DNA from: Alicyclobacillus tolerans
GTDB lineage: Bacteria > Bacillota > Bacilli > Alicyclobacillales > Alicyclobacillaceae
Direction of reading: 5' to 3'
NCBI RefSeq assembly: GCF_001447355.1
Contig: NZ_JXBW01000007.1
Span: 1-64,000 of the forward strand
DNA: 64,000 nt
Below the pieces are notes generated by a model, which made no database searches, was not told where the DNA came from, and saw nothing but the letters and a program-made list of their open reading frames with translations. Shown here one piece after another: positions 29,120-36,823 of the stretch. The translations under genes were made by a program, and so were the position numbers. How positions within the stretch are numbered: the stretch's first letter is position 1; each line of letters starts with the position of its first letter.

Positions 29120-30004
29120 TTACTCAGCGGCAGTTTTCCCCACCACTTCTTCAGCGCCGACAAAGCGGCATATGTACACGTCTTTCATAATCCCGCGCAA
29201 GGCGTTGTACATCCGCTGCGCCTGTCCCGACGTCACAGCAAGGCAAAACAACGTCGGGCCGCTGCCGGACATGTGCACAGGATGGCGCGTCACCGCTTCG
29301 ACCTTTTCGGCCAGGGCCCGCAATTCCGGATACATGTCAAACGTGACGCGCTGCAATGCGTTACGCACCAAGGGAGCGATTCCCTGTCCGTTTGCTTCCG
29401 CCAGACAACTCACCATCGCCGCACTTGCCGGGCTGTCCGTAAAGTCGTCCGGTCGCAGCCCCTGATACACCTCCGCCGTCGACACAAACAGACGTGGATG
29501 GATGAGCACCGCAAACATCGGAAGCAAGTAAGGAATGCGTGTCAATTGTTCGCCACGACCGCGCGCAATTGCCGTACCGCCATACATGCAAAACGGCACA
29601 TCCGACCCGATGCGAGCCCCTACTTCTGACAGTTCCTCGAGCGACATACCGGTTCCGAACAACTCGTTCAACCCGCGTAGAACCGCAGCCGCATCGCTCG
29701 ATCCGCCTGCCAATCCGGCCGCAATCGGAATGTGCTTCTCAAGCTGGATGTGCACGCCTGCAGCTATGCCTGTGTGCTCAAAAAAACAGTGCGCCGCCTG
29801 CACCGCGAGGTTGCGCTCGTCGACAGGAATGGCAGCCGATGTGCTTTCAATGGTCACCTCTCCCGCCGGGCGCTTATCGAGCCATACCAAGTCGGATAGG
29901 TCGATACTTTGCATGACCATGTCAACCTCGTGGTACCCGTCGCCGCGGCGACCCAATACGTCCAACGTCAAGTTGATTTTCGCGTACGCCCGCTTAAACA
30001 ACAA
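29120..30004 (-). CDS. ispE: 4-diphosphocytidyl-2-C-methyl-D-erythritol kinase
   Basis: A GHMP kinase of the MEP isoprenoid pathway. ATP-binding motif PIAAGLAGGSSDAAA is at 93-107, and the N-terminal AYAKINLTLDVLGRRGDGYHEVDMVMQ is diagnostic. 294 residues. The start is TTG 30004 (or TTG 30001), with GAGGTGG about 9 nt upstream; that ribosome site is in the 3' arm of a hairpin at 30011-30042. Confidence 0.95.
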   Translation of the reverse strand: MLFKRAYAKINLTLDVLGRRGDGYHEVDMVMQSIDLSDLVWLDKRPAGEVTIESTSAAIPVDERNLAVQAAHCFFEHTGIAAGVHIQLEKHIPIAAGLAGGSSDAAAVLRGLNELFGTGMSLEELSEVGARIGSDVPFCMYGGTAIARGRGEQLTRIPYLLPMFAVLIHPRLFVSTAEVYQGLRPDDFTDSPASAAMVSCLAEANGQGIAPLVRNALQRVTFDMYPELRALAEKVEAVTRHPVHMSGSGPTLFCLAVTSGQAQRMYNALRGIMKDVYICRFVGAEEVVGKTAAE

Positions 30005-30010
30005 AATGCC

Positions 30011-30042
30011 CCACCTCGACTAGGACTAGCATGCCGAGGTGG
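30011..30042 (-). promoter_or_regulatory. Hairpin covering the ispE ribosome binding site
   Basis: Perfect 8-bp stem CCACCTCG/CGAGGTGG with a 16-nt loop. The 3' arm contains the ispE Shine-Dalgarno GAGGTGG. It could end cphA transcripts or, since only GGGCATTTTG follows, hide the ispE ribosome site. Confidence 0.45.
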
Positions 30043-30063
30043 AGCGGCAAAGTCAAGATCCGG

Positions 30064-32709
30064 TTACAGCATCGCGTAACTAGGACCATCCGACTGCACC
30101 GGAAGCTCGTGGACGCGCACTGCACCCAACTGGGTCAGTCGTTGCTCAAGCGGTGCCAACTTTTCGTAGAAGACGCACAACACATCCCCGGCTTGCATGT
30201 CGCATAGTGCCGCCTCCATCGCCTGCACCTCCGACAAGACCACCGCCACTGGCTTGTGAGGCACCGCCTGCGCAATGGCTGTCTGCAGAATGCGGGCGAT
30301 CTCGCCCGGTTTGCGTCCCCGTAAATCCTGATCCTCTTTGACGATGAACTGATCGAACCATGGCGCCAACGCTTGTGCTGCCTGCTCGACGACGTGATCG
30401 GCCCGGTCTCCCGGAACGCCAACAACACCTAGCAGCCGCTTGTGCGGCACCCGCGCCAGCCACTCGCCGACGCGTTGAAAGCCCGCTGGATTGTGAGCAT
30501 AGTCAAGGATGACATGAGCGCCATTCTGCAACTGAAACATTGCACAACGCCCTTGATTGCGATCCGGTTCAAACGTCCGCAAGGCCTTTGCGACCAAGCG
30601 CCGAGGAAGGCCTGCCGCACGCATCGCCGCGGTCGCAAGCAAGGCATTTTCCACATGAAAACCGACAGTGCCGCCTAACGTAATGGGAATCTCGGCAACG
30701 GGAACAACGGTCCGCCGCACGCGCCCATTCGCCTCGACAATCTGTCCATCTTCCACGTAAAATGCAGTGCCGCCGGCTGCAATATGGCGGGCGATCCGCT
30801 CGTTCCGCTGCGACGAAGAGGTCAAAAAGGCCTCAGCCTGAAAGCGGGAACGCATCGCCATGACGCGATCGTCGTCGGCGTTGAGCACAACGATTCCACC
30901 CGGGCGCACACGCTCGCCTACCAATGCTTTGACATGCGCGATGTCATCGATGGAATCGAGGCAATCTTGACCGACGTGATCGAGCGAGATGTTTGTGATG
31001 ACCCCGACATCCGCGTAGTCGTAGGCAAGACCGCCACGGATGATGCCGCCGCGCGCGGTCTCGAGCACAGCGACCTCTACTTCTGGATGAGAGAGCACCA
31101 AGCGAGCACTGCGCGGTCCTGTCGTATCGCCTGGTTGTACCAACGTGCCGCCAATATAGACGCCGCCTGTCGACGTGTGACCCACCGTTTTGCCAGCCGT
31201 GGCAAAGCCGTGCGCAACCAGGCGCGAGGTCGTCGTCTTGCCGTTGGTGCCCGTGATGGAGATGATGGGAATACGCCCGTTCTGGCCATTTGGGAACAAC
31301 GACTCCACAATCGCCTCAGCCACCCGCCGCGGCTCGCCCTGGGAAGGATGTTCATGCATGCGGATGCCTGGCGCCGCGTTGACTTCGATCACCGCGCAAT
31401 TGCCACGCGCTGCAGGTTCATTCAGCGAGCGGATCACCATATCGACGCCACACACGTCGAGCCCAATGTGCATCGCACTCTGTTCCGCAATTCTCCGGTA
31501 CGTCGGGTGGATCACATCCGTGACATCACAAGCTTCGCCACCTGTTGATAGATTGGCACTGTCGCGTACCGTGACGCGTTCTCCCTGTGCCGGGACACTT
31601 TCAAGTGTGTAGCCAGCCTTTGCTAAAGCCGCTTCGACAACCGCGTCGATCGCGATGCGCGTGAGCGGCTTTTCGTGCCCGACTCCCCGCCTCGGATCCT
31701 GATTCACCCGCTCAATTAACTCGCGAATCGTCGCCTTGCCGTCGCCCTCCACCATCGCAGGTTGGCGCAACGATGCAGCCACACAGCGCCCGTCGACGAC
31801 GAGCAAACGGACGTTGGATCCAGGGATGTACTCTTCGATGACGGCGCTTCGCGAAAATTCCGACGCAACAGCAAACGCCTTGCGCACCTCGTCTTCTGTC
31901 GTTAAATTCAATGAGACACCCTGGCCCTGGCGACCATCCAGCGGTTTTACAACGACCGGCGCCCCCACGTCGTGCAACCAACCGACTGCCTCCTCGGGCG
32001 ATGTGGCAACCCCGCCATAAGGCACCGGAATCCCCACGTCTTCCAGCAAACGTTTGGTAAACGCCTTGTCACTCGCGATGTCGACACCGACGCATGACGT
32101 CTTTTGCGTAATCGTCGCTTCAACCCGCTTGCGATGGACGCCGTACCCCAGTTCCAAGAAACTGCCTTGCAGGCGGCGAACCGGAATGCCTCGTCGCTTA
32201 CAGGCATCAACGATGGCCTGGGTACTTGGGCCAAGTTGGTATTGCGCATAGATGTCGCGCGCCTCCGTGATGATCTGCGCAACATCTGGCGCGCGTTCGT
32301 TGCGACTGAGTGCGCGGACAAGTTCCACTGCTTGCAAGAGCAACCAGCGCTGCGTCTCAAAGCATGCACATTCCAAGACAATGTCGTAGATACCCGGACC
32401 ATCGGCATACACCGTCTTGCCATAGTTGACGCCGAGCCCAGCCAAGTTTGCCAACTCAATGGCGACGTGTTCACAGATGTGCCCGAAATATGTTCCGCCC
32501 TGAAGGCGCTCCACAAAGCCTCCTGGCGCACCTTTGGCACAGTGGTGCTCGGCAAGTCCCGGCAAAAGCGCGAGCAGGCGTTCCGTGAAGCCAGGGTAAT
32601 CCACGCTCTCTTTTTCCGTCCATTCACCCAAGTGAATGCGCGCGACAAGGATGGGTTTATACAGATAGACGTTCGGGCCTTCGAAATGCCGAACTGATTG
32701 AATGTTCAT
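30064..32709 (-). CDS. cphA: Cyanophycin synthetase
   Basis: Polymerises Asp and Arg into cyanophycin, an insoluble nitrogen and carbon reserve. 881 residues, full length for CphA1. It has an N-terminal cyanophycin-specific domain (1-200), an ATP-grasp domain (KPLDGRQGQGVS 255-266, EVNAAPG 442-448), and a C-terminal Mur-ligase-like domain with P-loop ITGTNGKTTT (485-494) and ILDYAHNPAGF. ATG 32709 overlaps the cphB stop by 4 nt and follows AAGGAG. It lies between ispE and sspF, which are adjacent in B. subtilis, so the pair is inserted. Confidence 0.95.
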   Translation of the reverse strand: MNIQSVRHFEGPNVYLYKPILVARIHLGEWTEKESVDYPGFTERLLALLPGLAEHHCAKGAPGGFVERLQGGTYFGHICEHVAIELANLAGLGVNYGKTVYADGPGIYDIVLECACFETQRWLLLQAVELVRALSRNERAPDVAQIITEARDIYAQYQLGPSTQAIVDACKRRGIPVRRLQGSFLELGYGVHRKRVEATITQKTSCVGVDIASDKAFTKRLLEDVGIPVPYGGVATSPEEAVGWLHDVGAPVVVKPLDGRQGQGVSLNLTTEDEVRKAFAVASEFSRSAVIEEYIPGSNVRLLVVDGRCVAASLRQPAMVEGDGKATIRELIERVNQDPRRGVGHEKPLTRIAIDAVVEAALAKAGYTLESVPAQGERVTVRDSANLSTGGEACDVTDVIHPTYRRIAEQSAMHIGLDVCGVDMVIRSLNEPAARGNCAVIEVNAAPGIRMHEHPSQGEPRRVAEAIVESLFPNGQNGRIPIISITGTNGKTTTSRLVAHGFATAGKTVGHTSTGGVYIGGTLVQPGDTTGPRSARLVLSHPEVEVAVLETARGGIIRGGLAYDYADVGVITNISLDHVGQDCLDSIDDIAHVKALVGERVRPGGIVVLNADDDRVMAMRSRFQAEAFLTSSSQRNERIARHIAAGGTAFYVEDGQIVEANGRVRRTVVPVAEIPITLGGTVGFHVENALLATAAMRAAGLPRRLVAKALRTFEPDRNQGRCAMFQLQNGAHVILDYAHNPAGFQRVGEWLARVPHKRLLGVVGVPGDRADHVVEQAAQALAPWFDQFIVKEDQDLRGRKPGEIARILQTAIAQAVPHKPVAVVLSEVQAMEAALCDMQAGDVLCVFYEKLAPLEQRLTQLGAVRVHELPVQSDGPSYAML

Positions 32710-33542
32710 GAGGAAAGCTCCTTGCGGTGAAGCCATTGTTCAAAATCGGGAATTGGTTTTCGATCGCGCAGTAAGAACCCGCACCCTTCGGGCAACATGT
32801 GCAACTGGACGCCGCATAAGGCCAGCGGCTCGTCCCGCCGCACGCGATCCAGATTTGAATATGACACCTTCCCTGCATCCACAATGCTTACGGCCCCCCG
32901 GCCAATCACTTGCAAGACGTGATCGCGCACAATGACGGCCGTATCTTCGTCGATCCCAAGGCCAAGATGATGCGGATACTGGGCGACTGCCGACAACAAT
33001 CTACCAAGCCTACCTCGCTGTGCAAAATGTTGATCGATTACGCAGCCGTCAAGAAACTCCATGCCCGGTGCCATGTCCACGATCGAGGGTCGCGGATTGG
33101 TTTCCGCCTGGCCATCGACAATCATCGTACTTGACATCATCGAGGCACCCGCGCTGGTCCCACCGAGCACAACGCCGCGGTGATGCGCCTCGTGTAGCGC
33201 TGCATCCACGCGTGTGCCGCCGAGCAGCTTCGTAATCCGGAGCTGATCCCCTCCAGTAAAGTAAATACAGGTCGCCTGCTCGATCATTTGAATCGCACTC
33301 GCAGCATTAGCGGCATCTCGATGCGACACGTCAAACGTCCGCACGTCTTCCACGCCGATGCGCTGAAACACGTCGATGTACTCCGCACCGACTTCCACTG
33401 GAAGTTTCGTTGCGACCGTAATCACGAGCACGCGCGCGTGCTTCCCGCCCCCGAGTTCGACGAACCTTCGAAGAATGCGGCACTCGCCCGTTTTATCTTC
33501 GGCGCCGCCGACAATAACCAATGGCCCCGACTGACTTGCCAA
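32706..33542 (-). CDS. cphB: Cyanophycinase
   Basis: An S51-family serine peptidase releasing beta-Asp-Arg dipeptides from cyanophycin. The nucleophile motif GGTSAGAS lies at 127-134 (Ser130), with FTGGDQ (95-100) and a His-rich QHFAQRGRLGRL segment. No signal peptide, so the intracellular form. 278 residues. TTG 33542 has GGAGGAG at 7 nt. It is first of the cphB-cphA operon. Confidence 0.95.
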   Translation of the reverse strand: MASQSGPLVIVGGAEDKTGECRILRRFVELGGGKHARVLVITVATKLPVEVGAEYIDVFQRIGVEDVRTFDVSHRDAANAASAIQMIEQATCIYFTGGDQLRITKLLGGTRVDAALHEAHHRGVVLGGTSAGASMMSSTMIVDGQAETNPRPSIVDMAPGMEFLDGCVIDQHFAQRGRLGRLLSAVAQYPHHLGLGIDEDTAVIVRDHVLQVIGRGAVSIVDAGKVSYSNLDRVRRDEPLALCGVQLHMLPEGCGFLLRDRKPIPDFEQWLHRKELSS

Positions 33543-33612
33543 ACGGTTCTCCTCCTCGCGTACCTATGAGCGCCGCCTGCGGATAGGCGATGCTAGTACT
33601 TTTTCCACGCAG

Positions 33613-33630
33613 GTTGGAGTATATTCCAAC
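33613..33630. promoter_or_regulatory. Palindrome upstream of cphB, possible operator
   Basis: GTTGGA, 6 nt, TCCAAC: a perfect 6+6 dyad located about 71 bp before the cphB start, just past the sspF terminator. On the minus strand it includes a TATACT -10-like hexamer. A regulator site is inferred only. Confidence 0.35.
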
Positions 33631-33658
33631 AAAAATGGCCGGGAACGCGCCCGGCCAT
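33631..33658 (-). terminator. Rho-independent terminator after sspF
   Basis: Stem ATGGCCGGG/CCCGGCCAT (9 bp, 6-nt loop) followed on the minus strand by TTTTTG. It isolates sspF from the cph operon. Confidence 0.85.
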
Positions 33659-33663
33659 CGTCG

Positions 33664-33849
33664 TCACCTCTGCCCGGTTTTGTCTGCCATAGCTTGCTCT
33701 GCGATCTCGATGGCGCGTTTGACCATGTTCCCTGCATCTCTCGCTCGAATTCCGCCCCATCCTTCTTTCTGGACGGTGTCGTAAAACCCGAGTTCCTTCG
33801 CAAGTTCCACTTTCAACGCATCGGACATCGTTCCGCCATGCCTTGCCAT
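33664..33849 (-). CDS. sspF: Small acid-soluble spore protein SspF
   Basis: A DNA-binding alpha/beta-type SASP relative of 61 residues. Conserved core: [43 protein letters not shown]. subtilis SspF is the same length and nearly identical in this core. ATG 33849 follows GGGAGGG. A sigma-G-like promoter lies at 33886-33915, consistent with forespore expression. Confidence 0.95.
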   Translation of the reverse strand: MARHGGTMSDALKVELAKELGFYDTVQKEGWGGIRARDAGNMVKRAIEIAEQAMADKTGQR

Positions 33850-33885
33850 GCCAAATCCCTCCCTGAGTCAGAGGACGACAGTTCC

Positions 33886-33915
33886 TAATATGCCGCACTT
33901 GTGTCACCTTTATCC
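33886..33915 (-). promoter_or_regulatory. Sigma-G-type promoter for sspF
   Basis: Minus strand GGATA (33911-33915), exactly 18 nt, CATATTA (33886-33892). Close to GHATR-N18-CATWMTA, with one -35 and one -10 deviation. An inverted repeat wraps around its -35. Confidence 0.55.
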
Positions 33916-33935
33916 CAATATACGAGTGACACAAG
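33898..33935. promoter_or_regulatory. Inverted repeat over the sspF promoter, possible operator
   Basis: CTTGTGTCAC (33898-33907) and GTGACACAAG (33926-33935) form a perfect 10+10 dyad separated by 18 nt. One arm is in the -10/-35 spacer, the other just upstream of the -35. No T tract follows, so an operator fits better than a terminator. Confidence 0.45.
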
Positions 33936-33964
33936 CAGGCCTTTGGCACGACAATTCTCGACAA

Positions 33965-33987
33965 AACAAAAGCGAGGCTCGCGCCTC
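33965..33987 (-). terminator. Terminator after veg
   Basis: GAGGC, 4-nt loop, GCCTC, then GCTTTTGTTTTG on the minus strand. A second small dyad (ACGATG/CATCGT, 33995-34009) lies just before it. Confidence 0.6.
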
Positions 33988-34015
33988 CCCTACAACGATG
34001 TAACATCGTAATATC

Positions 34016-34291
34016 TCATTGTTCAACAGCGAACTTCGCGGTGTTGCCGTCCTCTGTGCACAGCATGAGCTCAACAGTTTCAGTCAGCACGTCAGCGTAA
34101 CTGTACGAAACGCGCTCAAACGATCCGTCAGGCGGGTCAAGCTTCACCACAAAGACAGACGGATACGTTTCTTCCAAAACCCCGAAGCGCTCAACCGTCT
34201 TACGACGTCCTCCGTTTGCACGAAGGAGTGCGCGTTCGCCGATGAGTCCATCCAGACTCTTTTTAATTTCGTGGGGCGCATTTTTGGCCAA
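34016..34291 (-). CDS. veg: Veg protein
   Basis: A small highly expressed protein that in B. subtilis promotes biofilm matrix expression by antagonising SinR. Core [27 protein letters not shown] and [18 protein letters not shown] is the family hallmark. TTG 34291 is preferred because GAGGTGG lies about 6 nt upstream; the GTG one codon earlier is too close. 91 residues. Two exact sigma-A promoters precede it. Confidence 0.93.
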   Translation of the reverse strand: MAKNAPHEIKKSLDGLIGERALLRANGGRRKTVERFGVLEETYPSVFVVKLDPPDGSFERVSYSYADVLTETVELMLCTEDGNTAKFAVEQ

Positions 34292-34316
34292 CACACACCA
34301 CCTCTTTCCGCGCTTG

Positions 34317-34345
34317 ATTATAGCACGGCAAAGAGGCTATGTCAA
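34317..34345 (-). promoter_or_regulatory. Consensus sigma-A promoter P2 of veg
   Basis: Minus strand TTGACA (34340-34345), 17 nt, TATAAT (34317-34322). Both hexamers are exact consensus with ideal spacing. Confidence 0.8.
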
Positions 34346-34357
34346 CAAAATTCAAAC

Positions 34358-34387
34358 ATTATATCAGCGTATGTTTTTCGTTGTCAA
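34358..34387 (-). promoter_or_regulatory. Consensus sigma-A promoter P1 of veg
   Basis: Minus strand TTGACA (34382-34387), 18 nt, TATAAT (34358-34363). Both hexamers are exact consensus. It lies 41 bp upstream of P2, in phase for tandem use. Confidence 0.75.
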
Positions 34388-34414
34388 TGGGTAATTTACG
34401 ACGTTGACGGCCCG

Positions 34415-35275
34415 TCAATACGCTGATCTAGGCAACCCCAGCCTGTATTTCCCTCTTGATTCCAACCCTCCGATACCGTCGGTTCCCGTATATGTCGATT
34501 TGACGACATCGTACAAATTGACCGTTTCATGAATGGGTGTAAAGGCAATTTTCTCCGCAATGAACACCGGATCAAGCGCGTGGATCATAATGCGCTGCGG
34601 GGATGAGGCAAAGTTGGCCCCGGCATCGAGGATCCCCTCGAAGTGCGACTGACAGGCACCTGCAATAATCACGAGATCATCCATATTGCGCACATGCTTC
34701 CGTGCATTGGCGACCGTCCGCACGAAGTTTTGGGAGTTCCGGTAATTGCGTATATCCGACCAATCCTTGCCCTTTTTGATGACGCCGTCGTGACCGGTAA
34801 TAATCAAGATATCCGGCTCATACTGTTCCAGCAAGCCGATAACTTTATCAGGCATCTGCGATTCTGCCACGTGTTGGCCAACCGCCCGGATCCCGAGTTC
34901 CCGATACATGGCCATGCACTTTTGCAAATACGTGCCGTCGCCGTCCAAGTGCAGAACCCGGCCGGGCCGCTCAAAAAAATCCGGGTTGCTTTGGAAGCGG
35001 CTCTCGCGCCGCAGAGCTCGCTTTTCATACTCATGTGCGCGCCTTGACTGAATCAGGCGTAAACACTCGCCCTCAACCTGATTCCGGGCCGCCTCAAATT
35101 GACGAAGTTCATCTTCGCTCACGCGCTCCAAATCGTCAAAAGGCGCGTCTGCCATCAAACGCACGTCGATCCCCTTAAGGATTGCCGTTTCCGTGGCGTT
35201 ATCCACCTCGACGACGACGAAGCAGACGTCCTTGCCGTAGGACTTACGCGTGACCATTTCGCCCGCTTTCCACAT
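34415..35275 (-). CDS. yabG: Sporulation-specific protease YabG
   Basis: A mother-cell cysteine protease that processes coat proteins. The 286-residue product starts MWKAGEMVTRKSYGKDVCFVV, as in the family, and contains RPGRVLHLDGDGTYLQKCM, DILIITGHDGV, and the ACQSHFEGILDAGANFASSPQRIMIHALDPV block with conserved Cys and His. A longer frame overlaps the divergent glycosyltransferase gene and is rejected; ATG 35275 follows GAGGGGTGG. Confidence 0.93.
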   Translation of the reverse strand: MWKAGEMVTRKSYGKDVCFVVVEVDNATETAILKGIDVRLMADAPFDDLERVSEDELRQFEAARNQVEGECLRLIQSRRAHEYEKRALRRESRFQSNPDFFERPGRVLHLDGDGTYLQKCMAMYRELGIRAVGQHVAESQMPDKVIGLLEQYEPDILIITGHDGVIKKGKDWSDIRNYRNSQNFVRTVANARKHVRNMDDLVIIAGACQSHFEGILDAGANFASSPQRIMIHALDPVFIAEKIAFTPIHETVNLYDVVKSTYTGTDGIGGLESRGKYRLGLPRSAY

Positions 35276-35304
35276 GCAACCACCCCTCACGAACGACTCT
35301 GCCA

Positions 35305-35330
35305 TACGATATGCAAGGTCAGTTCGATGT
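35305..35330 (-). promoter_or_regulatory. Sigma-K-type promoter for yabG
   Basis: Minus strand -10 CATATCGTA (35305-35313) matches CATANNNTA exactly. An AC dinucleotide (35329-35330) lies 15 nt upstream, slightly closer than usual. yabG is a sigma-K gene in B. subtilis. Confidence 0.55.
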
Positions 35331-35350
35331 GACAGACGCGGAGGCGGCTC

Positions 35351-36160
35351 ATGAGCAAAGATGGAAGGCAAACCACCGTAGCTATCGTCGCGGCATACAA
35401 CGAAGCGCAAACCATTGGCAATGTGCTGCGCCAATTGCTGCGCGCAGGTGTCAAGAAAGTCGTGATCGTCGACAACGGAAGCGAGGACGCGACCAGTGAG
35501 AAAGCCTTGGCGGTGCATGGCATGGATGTGCGCATCATCAAGTTCCAGCGTGCGCTGGGGCACGACGTGCCACGCGCGATCGGCGCCATAGCTGCCTTGC
35601 GTGCATGGTCAAAGCAGGATCTGGCTGCGCTTTTATTCATTGACGGAGACTGGGGCGGTTCATTTGGACCGATGTTGCAGGCATTCATCGACGAAGCGCA
35701 AGCGGTACCAAGAGCCATTGTGGGTATTGATGCGGGTAGCTTGCAACACGGCCCCCTTGCCGAGGCCATTCGTTCCGCTTGGCTGCCGGTGTTGGACGTT
35801 GCTTTGACATGTGACAAGCCTATACCGTGCCTTCTGCCGCAATACGTGCCGCGCACGGTGTTCCAATCCGTGTCGCCTATTTGGCTAGGATCGCCCGGCG
35901 CCTGGTTTGCCGCGACGGTACAAGCCGGTTGGGTTTGGCGAGGATTTCGCGGTTGGAATATCGGCCTGGTCGGCAACCGCTCGCGCTCCGTATCCCACAA
36001 TCGCCGACTTGCCGACTTGATTCGCCTGGACGCCCGTATTGCAGCAACGCACCTTGGCCTTCAAGGCGACCGTATATCCGTTCTGTCGGCCCTGCCCGGT
36101 CGGGAGTGGTCCGTGCTGATCGATTATGCAAGTTCGTTCTGCACAGGACAAAAGCTATGA
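35351..36160 (+). CDS. Family 2-like glycosyltransferase
   Basis: A GT-A fold protein: VAIVAAYNEAQTIGNVLRQLL at the N-terminus, VIVDNGSED (38-46) and a metal-binding IDGD (97-100). No transmembrane helices are clear, and at 269 residues there is only the catalytic domain. The donor and acceptor cannot be told. ATG 35351 follows GGAGGCGG. It is divergent from yabG and convergent with the YkuK-like gene, and starts the insertion between yabG and rsmA. Confidence 0.82.
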   Translation: MSKDGRQTTVAIVAAYNEAQTIGNVLRQLLRAGVKKVVIVDNGSEDATSEKALAVHGMDVRIIKFQRALGHDVPRAIGAIAALRAWSKQDLAALLFIDGDWGGSFGPMLQAFIDEAQAVPRAIVGIDAGSLQHGPLAEAIRSAWLPVLDVALTCDKPIPCLLPQYVPRTVFQSVSPIWLGSPGAWFAATVQAGWVWRGFRGWNIGLVGNRSRSVSHNRRLADLIRLDARIAATHLGLQGDRISVLSALPGREWSVLIDYASSFCTGQKL

Positions 36161-36637
36161 CTTCGTGTAGCGATCCGCCACCTTGCTGGCGCCAAACGAA
36201 TCGGGCTTGATGTGGGCCTCGTAGCCATTGGCCTCGATCCAGGCGACAATTTCGCGAATCCACTGCTTGGTTTCGCCAGCCTCGCCGATGTCGAGATGAA
36301 CTTCGATGTGCCACTTGTCTGCGTCCTGTTGTAGATATTCGCTAAGGATACCGCCTGTCTGGATGGAGAGGGATGCTTCGGTGAACATGCGCTGCCTGAG
36401 CGCACGCATGTTGGTGTGGTTTTCCTTGTGGATATAATAGCGGGCGCCGTGTCCTACACGATGCAAGATCACCGCCGTAACAAACGTTGCTTCGTGTAGC
36501 CGCTCACGCGGCTGTGAATCGGTACCGATGATTAAACGGTACCTATCGGCTGCATGTAATCGCCGTTCACGAATGATATCGTCGGCGACTTGCGCCAACG
36601 TCAGTGTGCCTAGCGTCGGACTTCGGAACATCATCAT
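36155..36637 (-). CDS. RNase H-like protein, YkuK (DUF458) family
   Basis: 160 residues. The pattern RLIIGTDSQPRERLHEATFVTAVILHR, with an acidic residue at the end of strand 1 and HIEVHLDIGEAGETKQ later, fits the YkuK/DUF458 RNase H-like fold. The cellular role is unknown; members occur in spore formers. The second ATG (36637) is preferred over 36643 because GGGGG lies 8 nt before it. Its end overlaps the convergent glycosyltransferase gene by 6 nt. Confidence 0.7.
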   Translation of the reverse strand: MMMFRSPTLGTLTLAQVADDIIRERRLHAADRYRLIIGTDSQPRERLHEATFVTAVILHRVGHGARYYIHKENHTNMRALRQRMFTEASLSIQTGGILSEYLQQDADKWHIEVHLDIGEAGETKQWIREIVAWIEANGYEAHIKPDSFGASKVADRYTKS

Positions 36638-36738
36638 GCCCATCGCCCCCTATGCTATTACTAGTATATTCTTCCCAAAGGCGATGGTCACGTGTAAAAG
36701 CCGTTAGGCCCCGTGATAGGGCAGTGCGGACACAGTAT

Positions 36739-36752
36739 GGAAAGCGCTTGCA
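36739..36752 (+). promoter_or_regulatory. cre-like site at the APH-kinase promoter
   Basis: GGAAAGCGCTTGCA matches 12 of 14 positions of the cre consensus TGWAANCGNTNWCA. It overlaps the -35 at 36748-36753, a repressing position for CcpA. Confidence 0.45.
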
Positions 36753-36776
36753 TACAAAACTCCCGTTTCGCATAAT
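36748..36776 (+). promoter_or_regulatory. Sigma-A promoter of the APH-kinase gene
   Basis: TTGCAT (36748-36753), 17 nt, CATAAT (36771-36776). It lies 47 bp before the start codon. Confidence 0.55.
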
Positions 36777-36823
36777 AGAAACCGTATTTCCCAGATCACA
36801 CAATGTCCTGAGGGGTCCTCGCT

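Noticed and set aside
35276-35563. N-terminal extension of yabG by 96 codons
   Set aside because: It overlaps the divergent glycosyltransferase gene and the sigma-K-type promoter; the family start is at 35275.
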